From: Volvariella volvacea V23
Taxonomy: Eukaryota > Basidiomycota > Agaricomycetes > Agaricales > Pluteaceae
Assembly: GCA_000349905.1 (NCBI GenBank)
Contig: KB722736.1
Location: 1,052,536 to 1,116,535, forward strand
Reading direction: 5' to 3'
Length of the DNA: 64,000 bases
The stretch's first letter is position 1, and the number at the start of each line of letters is the position of its first letter. The translations under genes and the position numbers were made by a program. Positions 55,645 to 64,000 of the stretch are shown piece after piece. The notes beneath the pieces are model-generated. The model was given only the letters and a program-made list of their open reading frames with translations, did not search any database and was not told the origin of the DNA.

Positions 55645-57303
55645 CTAACTGCGCCGGGGAACCACACTCTCGGTCCCAAAACCACTATCTCGGGGTGTCA
55701 CCGGCAACGTTAACCCTGCAGGTGATGGTGGTATCGAGGCTGAACCACGAAATGCCGAAATCAGCAATCGTGAAGCCGTGTGCGAACCAGAACCACTGTT
55801 ATCGTCACTGAATGGATTGTTGGACAGGCTAGAGAGCATCGAGTTTGGACCGTGAGGAACGTCTGATGGATCGCGGAAGTGTTTGCGCGTTGGGAATGGC
55901 CTATTGAGGGTTCGAGCTTTGGGTGGGCTCGAAGAGAGATTGTTTGGCGACAATGTCGCGGTTGGTAGTGTAGGGCCAAGTGGTGTAGGATCGTTGCCGC
56001 TCGCGCGATTAGAGTGAACGGCGGCCATGTTAAGAATGGATTCAATATCCAGGGAGTTAATTGACATGCGTGTTTGATAGGAGCTTGAAAGCTGCATGTC
56101 TGGTTGGGGGTGGAGGACGTGATTTTCCTCCGTCGGAGGTAATACTTGGGACCACGTTGACTCGCTGGGGCTCTTGATGTTGGCATTCGCAGCGGAGACA
56201 TAGGATGGATGAGTGTATGGAGGATCTTGGATAAAACTTTCCACTCCATCCGATCGGGGGGAATAACGCGCATCCTGCTGCAATTGAGATGGACTAGAAG
56301 GTGGTGGTTGGGCCTTTTCGAGCATTGAAGGGTTAAATTCAATCTTCACAGGACGTCGGCGCCGTTCCCGGATGATATAGATGAGCATGCAAATAGCTAC
56401 GATGCCAATAATACCACCTCCAACAGATAATCCAATGATGACATCCCTACAGGGTCTCGCATAAGATGACTGCTAGTAAGGCTGTTTAACTTACTGAGAG
56501 AGGCCTGTGATGCTATCTACTTCGGTTGGAGCAGCCTTTTCTTCGGGAACATTGACATTTCCGTTGGACTTGGAGAGACAACTTGTGTCACTTGACGAAT
56601 CCCCTAATACTAATACAGAGAAGCTTGAATAAAAATGACAGAAATCTCGCAGGAATTTACCTGTAAGTAGATCTGAGGTCTCCTGATTCCCATGGCCATC
56701 GCTGATGAGCAGAACAACATCAGACCTTTTAGAGAATTTCATCATGTATCGTGCTGCACCCTGCGCGGGATCGTCATTGGTGAGTTCTAATAGGAAAGAT
56801 GTGCCCTCTGGGTTGAAGAGTCGAACAGAGGGTGCGGAGGAGACGGTCTGTGTGTCATACAAGACGGTCAACTCCTCGCACTGCTCGACATCACCACTCA
56901 GCCGAAATATGCGCTGTTGCTCGCTCGGTGACGGAAGACACGTTGAATCGTTCGTAGGCGAAGGAAGAACACGAATGATATCGGAGACCTTCGCAGAGTT
57001 GTTGCCGGTAATATCATCCAGGGATGCAATGAACGTAGTGCCAGCAGCTATAGGCAGGAATGTGACCTCTACACCCGACGAGTTGGGCGCGGCATTCGGG
57101 ATTGGAATGACAACCGGGTTGGAGTTGAAGGGCAAGACGGTCAGAGTCATTGGGACAGCGTCCAGGTCAGCATCGCCGACGAAAGTAATGGAGACTGGCT
57201 CGCATTGTTGAACCTCGGAAAACTTGAACTTGAATCTTGCAGAATGGACGGCCTGCGATCCAAAGACCAAAATGCTCAGCAGAAGAGAAAAAAGGTTGAA
57301 CAT
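55645..57303 (-). CDS. type I single-pass membrane protein, unknown
   Basis: Starts MFNLFSLLLSILVFGSQAVH, a signal peptide cut near residue 21 (HSA/RF). The outer part of about 250 residues holds repeated beta-sandwich-like units beginning QQCEPVSITFVGDADLDAVP and EQCEELTVLYDTQTVSSAP, each with one Cys after a Gln or Glu, and several N-glycosylation sites (NSSG, NNSA, NDST). A short Ser-rich stalk leads to the single span IIGLSVGGGIIGIVAICMLI followed by the stop-transfer RERRRRPVK. The cytosolic tail of about 230 residues is disordered, Ser/Pro-rich, ending ESVVPRRS. Three exons: about 56491-57303 carrying an internal intron near 56605-56660, and 55645-56445. The plan resembles fungal wall sensors or mushroom-specific adhesin-like proteins, but I cannot name a family. 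Confidence 0.7.
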
Positions 57304-57617
57304 CGTAGAACGAAGAGCGGGTGCAGTGCAAACCGGGGACCAGCCGCTGCACGGTGCGGGCTAGCCAGCAGGGGAGGAAGGGAAGAAGAGATAAAGAAGT
57401 GGTTGCGACTTGAGAATACATTCCATTGAATACGGAGTCTATTGCCAGCGTCCCTAGAGACCCGCCCACGCGAACCGGGGCGGTTCATTTAATCGCCATT
57501 ATCTCAGCGCATTATCTAATCTTCCCCGCACTCTTACCCTTTCTGGTAGCCGAGCTAAGCTCCTTCCATGCTTAAATTCCACGTGATCACATATTTCGTC
57601 TCTTGCTCCCAACCTCC
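57304..57617. promoter_or_regulatory. divergent promoter, membrane protein and BCKDH E1-alpha
   Basis: 314 bp between two divergent start codons. CT-rich stretches occur on both sides. No supported coding frame. Confidence 0.4.
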
Positions 57618-59472
57618 ATGATCCGGACAGCTGCACAGAACGTCTCTCGTCGCTTTGTGAGAGGCCTCGCCACCACCCCGCGCCGATTCCAGGATGTCCT
57701 GCCCGAATCGCGGTCGCCAATTGTCCCAAAACTCCATTTCTTCAACTCCGTCACGGGCAGTGACCAGCAGATACCCACTTTCAGAGTCCTGGATGGTGTT
57801 GGGAAACTTATCGATGGTGCAGAATTGCCAGAGGTTTGTACCCGTGTTTGGGCTCCCCTGTCGCGACTCATGTCCTCTCCAGTTCGATAAGACTCTAGCA
57901 TTGAAGTTGTACGAGAATATGCAGCTACTCCCAACCATGGACAATATATTGTACAACGTTCAGAGGCAGGGCAAAATTTCATTCTATGTGAGTCAAGTTA
58001 GAGATGCCAACTCCGTAACTTATCCTTGCACAGATGACATCCGTGAGTCGAAATCTAGTGCTAGTTCTCCATGCGCTATATGGACACGGCCCCACATAGT
58101 ACGGCGAAGAGGCAACCATCATTGGCTCAGCAGCGGCATTAGAAAACGACGATGAGTGAGTACACACAAAGAGATGGATCGTATCACTAGTTAACATGAT
58201 TTGCGAAGAGTATTAGGTAAATGAGTGCCGCCTGTCACAGGTGATATTCTAATGTCTCCATGCTTCAGGGCAATACCGAGAGATGGGTGTCCTATTGTGG
58301 CGTGGTTTCGGAATTGACAACGTCATGGCGCAATGTTTTGGTAATGAAGAGGATACTTCAGGAAAAGGAAGGCAAATGCCCGTGGTAGGTTGCTCGCTCG
58401 GGGTCTGGCTGTATGCTCAATAATCGCTGGTAGCACTTGGGTTCGCCCGAGCACCACTTCCACACAATATCTTCTCCACTAGCCACTCAGATACCGCAGG
58501 CAGCAGGCGTCGGTTATGCACTCCGTAGGGATCCCAAGCGACGCAACAGATCTATCGCAGCAGTCTACTTTGGCGAAGGTGCTGCATCTGAGGGCGGTAA
58601 GCTGCTTTCCACGGTACATCATTTTCCGTCCAACAATAGCTCTTAGATTTCCATGCTGGAATGCTCCTTGCATCTACCATCCCATCTCCAACATTATTCA
58701 TTGCCCGAAACAATGGGTTTGCAATCAGCACACCTAGCAAAGAGCAATACCACGGTGATGGAATTGCGAGTCGAGGTCCTGGATACGGCATAGATACTGT
58801 GCGAGTGGACGGTAACGACATTCTTGCCGTACTTGCTGCCACTAGAGAGGCCCGAAGGCGATGCCTGGAACAAGGAAGGGCAGTTCTTGTTGAAGCTATG
58901 ACGTATCGGTAGGTTCCGCATGCCCTGCAAATTCGTCAAACTGGTTCGATTGTCCCATTCTTCTCCTAGTGTCGGTCATCACTCGACTTCGGATGATTCC
59001 TTCGCCTACCGCCCCAGATCTGAGGTTGAAGATCGCAAACGCATTGACAACCCTCTCACACGCTTCAGATTGTTCCTGGAGTCACAAGGCTGGTGGGATG
59101 CCACTGCCGAAGAAGAACTAAAAGCCAGGTTGAAAAGTCAGGTTATGGCAGGCTTTAAACGAGCTGAGAGTCTGAAACGATGGGAATTGAGCGAACTGTT
59201 CACTGATGTTTATGGCGGAGAGCAACCCTGGAATATTGTACGTTGCAAACCCCTTTCACGTTCGCCCTTCCCCCGTGTTTCGTGACGCATTTATATTGAT
59301 TCGATACTGACTCTCATTTTCTGCTTTGTGGCTTTGACATCATATTTTGCAGAGAGAACAACGTGAAGAACTCGCGAGGCTGGTGAAGAAGTATGGAAAC
59401 TCTTGGGAACCCTGGAAGAACGAGTTGGCAAAATTCAAAAATGAAGGAAAGGACCTCCTTGAGCGCTCGTGA
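57618..59472 (+). CDS. branched-chain 2-oxoacid dehydrogenase E1 alpha subunit
   Basis: Mitochondrial, thiamine-diphosphate-dependent enzyme of Leu/Ile/Val breakdown. The presequence is [20 protein letters not shown]. The mature part runs [47 protein letters not shown] / MTS / [82 protein letters not shown] (the GDG-type ThDP magnesium site), and [17 protein letters not shown], the phosphorylation loop with its regulatory Ser. It ends EGKDLLERS at 59472. The codons for MTS form a separate 9-nt exon (58034-58042). A regulatory kinase would be expected from the intact loop. Length and all motifs agree with the family. Confidence 0.94.
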
Positions 59473-59888
59473 AGCTCGGAGAGGGATTGAAATACCCGCC
59501 ACCTGGGTGATCTCTTGGGGATCTAAAGCACCAATGCCTCCATCATATTGGATGCTTCTCGGTGTCCTTTCAGTTCCCCCACGACGAGAACGTGCACTAT
59601 AGAGACATGTACTCGATTTGTGCATGGCATATACACCTGCGGATGTAGAATATATACTGTCATTTAATTGTCCAATCCCAGGCCTTAGGCTCTTATTCCA
59701 ACAAATGCGTTGAAGTATATCAGATTCAGATAGTCGATCTCTAGTCATGCCTCAGGAGTAAATCTATGAATCTGTCATCTTTGGCGGCAAAGACGGGGAT
59801 AAATGCATTAATTTTATAAGCAATAGCCTCCACGGCAGCATGTTACATTAAGAGAATATTTGTTCATCGCAGGGATTGGAGCTTAATT
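59473..59888. other. convergent 3' intergenic region
   Basis: 416 bp between the stops of the BCKDH gene and the ZIP transporter gene. Short frames only; no motif. Confidence 0.4.
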
Positions 59889-61080
59889 TTAATGACCATG
59901 ACCAAAGATAGATCCAAGTATGAAGGGAATAAACATTCCAGTCACAATGCAAGCCACTCGGATGCTCGCTTTTGCGGACCCATTCGAGTGAGATACTGGT
60001 TGTAGAACTGTCGCGACATATAGGAAGCTTCCGCCCTGGTTGCCGAAATTAGAGGCCATCGCTTGTAGAGCATACCAAAACTCACCGAGATAAGCAGTGC
60101 TACACCAGCCCATTCTCCGTCACCTCCTCCCAGGAAAGAAAATACCAAGTAAGAAGCAATAGCGCCAATAGGTGTTGATGCGCTGAAAGCTGCGAGATGC
60201 TTCTTGCAGTCGGCTCTCGGTAGGGACGAGGCCATGAGAGACGTTGTCAATGCTAACGCGGTGGGGGCTGCGCGCAGAAACGACGTCACGGCGGAAGCAG
60301 TAGCCGTCAACAACTAAACCCTGTCAATTGAATGAACGTACACACCCTTGTGAATAATCAGTGCCAAAAAGACAATAAATGACATATTGGCGGCAGGATT
60401 CTCGTGCGTGGACTCGGATGACATCAACGACGAAACGCCCAAGGCAAGCCCATCCGCCAATCCATGCACCACTAGTCCAAGCGTCAGAGGGAAGGCTTTG
60501 CTCGCTTCGTGCGCACTAGCATCTTCGTTTGGTACGGGACTATAGCTAGGTTGACCCGCAGAACTGGCATTCCCGTTCCGTTGCTGTTGCGAAAGTTCCC
60601 CGAGTTCAGCATCAAATTCCACAATTGGCGAGTCGAGGTCTTTGGCGTTGTGAAGGGACAGTCCGTGGCCGTGCGTATGTGAATGAGCATGAGGAGATAA
60701 CAGCTGCTCCACCACAAGCATGAATGTAAACCCTACTAGTAGCGAAAGGGCGATCTGGGAGATTGGTAGATGACCTGGATTCGCATCCGCCGCACTTTCA
60801 ATTCCTCTATGGCCAATGTGCGAGTTAGGACACTTCAATACTCGGATAGACTAGGACGTACTCCGGAATGATGATTCCAAGTGCTGCTCCTAATAGTAGA
60901 CCCGTTCCGACATGCGATAGATGCTCCAAATTCTGTTCTAGTTGAACGAAACCTCGTGAGCGTCATGGCCACCGAATGCCATTTGTTGTGCGTACTTGAG
61001 AATGTAAATGACAGGGGCAATATTCCACACCCGAATGCAGCAAGACCCAAAAGGGCCGACATAATGACGAGGGTCAACAT
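59889..61080 (-). CDS. ZIP-family metal transporter (ZIP9/Atx2-like)
   Basis: Membrane importer of Zn or Mn, probably in the Golgi as for yeast Atx2 and animal ZIP9. The start is MLTLVIMSALLGLAAFGCGI, the first span, at 61080; an in-frame Met at 61209 would add a 43-residue cytosolic head. The exon 60314-60838 has SQIALSLLVGFTFMLVVEQL, a His-rich loop HAHSHTHGHG, and the helix 4 metal motif VHGLADGLALG; its splice to the next exon gives HKAPTALALTTSL, the helix 5 metal motif. The last exons hold FSFLGGGDGEWAGVALLISG, FLYVATVLQPV and MFIPFILGSIFGHGH. Both metal-binding helices are complete. Exon edges near 60840-60960 are uncertain. Confidence 0.87.
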
Positions 61081-61209
61081 GAAGTACTGGAGAGAGGGTA
61101 GGACGGGACTCGGACGTCGGGCGGGTTCAAGAGCTATCAACGTGTCGTTTACTTGGTCGTGGGAGGTACAGGATTGACGTTTAATTGAGGACGGATAATT
61201 CACGGGCAA

Positions 61210-61515
61210 AAATATCTCGCGTGGTGGATCATGCGGCTCTCCCGATGATTATGGTGGTATAGCAAATCCTTCATGTTACAATAGTCGGTGCACATAATCT
61301 TAACAACACACGATATTGTGGCCGAGTGCCATAAGCGAATTGTAAAGTAAATTATCTAGGGGTAAGTAATGAGGAAATTGCGGTGATACAATGCGGGTAT
61401 GAATTATGCAGAAAATATGAGCAGCGAGAAAACAACTATGCATGAACGAAAGTCATAAGACATGAGGTGAAAAAGGAAATAAAGGAAGCACCGGGGGGTG
61501 TTTGAAGAAGGAAAA
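61210..61515. other. intergenic region between ZIP start and Ulp2 stop
   Basis: 306 bp, AT-rich; should hold the ZIP promoter and the Ulp2 3' untranslated region. No gene seen. Confidence 0.4.
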
Positions 61516-64000
61516 TCATCGAATGCGTGCAGCTGGTTTTCCTACTGGAGTAGCCTTTGCGCTTTTGGCTTTCCCCTTTCCCTTTATAGGCACTGATGAT
61601 GGGGCTGGTTCAACGATGTCGATTTCGTTATCCGAGGATTCAGCATCAATAGCACCACTACCCTGCTTCGTTTCCTGCTTCTTGGCCTCGTCCCTTGCTG
61701 CCTTCCACTCCTTAGATAATGCCAATATCCGCTGCTTCAATTCTTCACGCATTCCTACAACCGCCGAATCGTCCCAGTCCTGCTGACGCTCTTCCGACGG
61801 TGCGTGGCGATTTCGCGTCTGCAGAGTACTTAAGCGGTAGAGACAGGGAATTCAGGAAAACCAAGTTACCTGTATAATGCCGTAGAAGCGGGTGGGATCT
61901 GACATGTACAATCTGGCGAAGTGAAGGAGGTAGACGCCACAATCACAATAATTGGGCTGAACAGGAACCTATCCAACGCTTAGAAAGTCCAAAATTAAAG
62001 GCTTTGTGGATGCACTTACCTGAGCTTGCTTGCCTAGCGCTGTGCTCGTGTCTGTCATGCTCAATTTGTCTTGTGCTTCAGCTTTCAGATAACGCGCTAG
62101 CTGTCTAATTACTTTGAGGTGCGGGGTTCCGAGCGAGTCAAGAGTGAAGATAAATGCTCTGTAATAGCATTTCAAGTATGCTGACAGAAAGAGGAGGTTT
62201 ATCGAGCACTCACGTCGGACGGGACTCGACCACCTCTACTTGTTCAGCTTCATTACCATCTATGCGATCACCAATCGCGTCCTTTCCAGCTGTAGACTCT
62301 TCTTCTCGTTCCTCTTCTTTTCCTTTTGCTTTGGACGGTACGGCATAGAAGCTTTCAGGATCTACTGTTCGGGGTGGTGGTGATGGTGATGATGTACGAT
62401 CATTATCCTCTTCCATCTGCATGCTGATATCGTTATCTTCAGTATTGGCCATCAATACATCTGGGGAAAATATTTCGCTCGACGTAATATCTCTACTTTG
62501 ATTAGGACGCCAGTCAGACACAGATGGTGAGCGCATCGCCAACGCGTGCATATGGTTATCCTCCCCATCTACGTCCATTGGCCCTACTTCTTCACTCTGC
62601 TCATCCGCGGGATGAGACCGAGTTGTAATACGGCAGGTGGCAGTGAAGTTCATAAGGTTGTCTTCCACTTCTTGATCACTGGTTACTTCCTCCTGCGCTG
62701 CTTGGGGGGGGTCTGTTGCTGATGGGTCTGGAGGTAGCCTGAGGGTGAGATCCACCGCAACCTCTTCCTGTTGCGTGCTTGACAGCTGCTCTGGCTCTAT
62801 ATGGACAACATCTTCATTATTTCTAGCAGCTTCTGCCTTCGTGTCACCCTCTGCAGGCTTGGACCTTGTGTTGATGAGACGTGTAGCATGATTTTGGCGT
62901 TTGGCAGGCGGCGGTGGGGGTGGCAGTAGGACATGTTCTGGGTGATGAATGATCGCTAAGTACCAATGGTTACTTGCGGGTATCAGTCGGGTTGAAATGA
63001 TGAAGTGGTAGTATTAGATGTACTTCTCGTTGATCGGCACAAAGATATACTTCTTTTCAAACAAATTGAATTTTGCCGTCCATTTACGTACGCTCTCAAA
63101 TCCTTCATCAAAGCTACCGAAATTAGGATTCGCTCAGAATAGCTGCAACCAGCATTATAGAGGACCTACTTTCTCTTGTTGAATTTTTTGTAGAAAAAGG
63201 AACTGAATACGTGGAATTGCTTGGCAGACTCCGGATCATTTGCTTCAATCTCCTTGAGCCATAGCCTGTGAACGTATGAGCAAGAAAAGAGGGATCAGGG
63301 TGACACAACTCACTTTAGCCCGAACTCAATTAACGAGTCGTTAAGGAACTCCCCGGGTTCTAGTCTTCGAATGTCTGCACTTGTTATGTTGACTGCGCCG
63401 GGGGCACCCTGTGGGTATACCAGAATACTGCATCACAAAGATTAACCTATTACTGGGGCATTCAGTGACTGGACGTACACCTCGTCTGGATCTGCTCCAG
63501 GTGGAGGATCCTTTTGTTGTTGTATTGACTGGCGAGCAGAACGGCGTGGTGGGGGATCTGGTGTTGTGGATGTAGACCTTCCATTCGTTTGCCCTTTGCT
63601 GTAGCGAGTCAGTTTGTTGGGGGTATTGCGCTATTCGTCTAGCTTACCGGACAGGGCGAGGGCGAGGCCTCGTAGATGCAAACGTAGAAGGGGGTTTGGG
63701 GGAAATTCTGGGCGGTTCAGGTTTCACTGAAACTGAGGCGCTAGGTTCTGATTCGTTGAGTGTGTCGACCGATCGCGACCGCTTGACAGGTCGTTCGACG
63801 ATGTTTCCTGCTGGTATTGCCGAAAGTGGTGGTTCCCTTGCCTGCACAGCCATGGTCCATAGCCGATCTGCATCTTTGGGTCGAAGTGCTTCGTACTTCT
63901 TGCATGCATCCCTTAACATGTCAGTTAATGATATATAGCTTTTGTTAAGCCAATGAGGGTTGGAAGTATGGAACCTCAAGCTAATGGTACCAAGGACTCC
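61516..64000 (-). CDS. Ulp2/SENP6-7-type SUMO protease (N-terminus beyond window)
   Basis: Cysteine protease that trims SUMO chains. The window starts inside the N-terminal part (LRFHTSNPHWLNKSYISL), so the start is outside. A disordered basic stretch follows, then the catalytic domain: VNITSADIRRLEPGEFLNDS and LIEFGLK (substrate groove), WLKEIEANDPESAKQFHVFS, FFYKKFNKR, KYIFVPINE, and HWYLAIIHHPEHVLLPPP with the catalytic His next to Trp (about 62960). FTLDSLGTPHLKVIRQLARY has the Asp (about 62143), and VPVQPNYCDCGVYLLHFARL the Gln and nucleophile Cys (about 61945). Between the His and Asp blocks sits an insert of about 230 residues, acidic and Ser-rich, a mark of the Ulp2/SENP6-7 branch as opposed to Ulp1. 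The C-terminus is basic (KGKGKAKSAKATPVGKPAAR). All catalytic residues are present. Confidence 0.9.

Overview
The window looks like nuclear DNA of a filamentous basidiomycete, most likely a mushroom-forming Agaricomycete. Genes are densely packed (about 28 genes in 64 kb), almost all are broken by many short GT-AG introns of about 40-70 nt, and strands alternate so that neighbours are mostly divergent or convergent. The protein set is a fungal housekeeping set (Cet1-type RNA triphosphatase, Mob2, RanGAP, Cox20, VDAC, Ulp2, Rad60/Esc2-like, TPR/Mlp). It is mixed with basidiomycete-style genes: a GPI cupredoxin, a TPR-CHAT protein and a divergent homeodomain protein. I see no transposon, tRNA, rRNA or CRISPR. 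The sequence carries one 100-N scaffold gap at 24906-25005. Exon junctions were worked out by hand by matching reading frame, GT/AG (once GC/AG) signals and expected protein motifs. Where I give exon lengths, they sum to an open frame.

Layout. 1-3105 (-): RA-PH signalling protein running off the left edge. 3966-5692 (+): DCAF4-like WD40 protein. 6332-8867 (+): two tandem copies of a small Cdc25/rhodanese-type phosphatase. 8970-9535 (-): COX20. 9796-10762 (-): GIG1/DUF3605 protein. 10930-12338 (+): Sac3/GANP-like protein. 12508-13744 (-): RanGAP. 14214-16651 (+): two tandem Mob2 genes. 16939-17851 (-): GPI-anchored cupredoxin. 18226-19133 (+): phosphopantothenoylcysteine decarboxylase. 19321-20302 (-): small mitochondrial membrane protein. 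21133-22559 (+) and 27551-29251 (-): two aquaglyceroporins in opposite orientation, enclosing a multi-pass transporter (23023-24829 -), the gap, and a homeodomain gene (25274-26603 +).

Right half. 30705-33328 (-): GCFC/PAXBP1 splicing factor, 96 bp from the divergent Rad60/Esc2-like gene 33425-35095 (+). 35327-36482 (+): mRNA 5'-triphosphatase. 36629-37727 (-): mitochondrial porin. 38086-41886 (+): Ser/Thr kinase with a long tail. 42607-46307 (+): a decayed TPR-CHAT gene. 46628-53341 (-): giant coiled-coil nucleoporin TPR/Mlp1. 53629-54157 (+): ribosomal protein uS10. 54357-54721 (+): small basic protein. 55645-57303 (-): type I membrane protein. 57618-59472 (+): BCKDH E1-alpha, containing a 9-nt microexon. 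59889-61080 (-): ZIP transporter. 61516-64000 (-): Ulp2-type SUMO protease, whose N-terminus lies beyond the right edge.

There is no operon-like pathway here. The most distinctive features are three paralogue pairs packed into 23 kb (phosphatases, Mob2, aquaglyceroporins), all with conserved intron positions; a homeodomain that has lost the invariant Asn51; and the TPR-CHAT relic, whose protease-like domain has lost its catalytic cysteine and carries stops that transitions could explain. I did not find a convincing wholly new multi-gene system; the TPR-CHAT relic and the homeodomain variant are the best leads.
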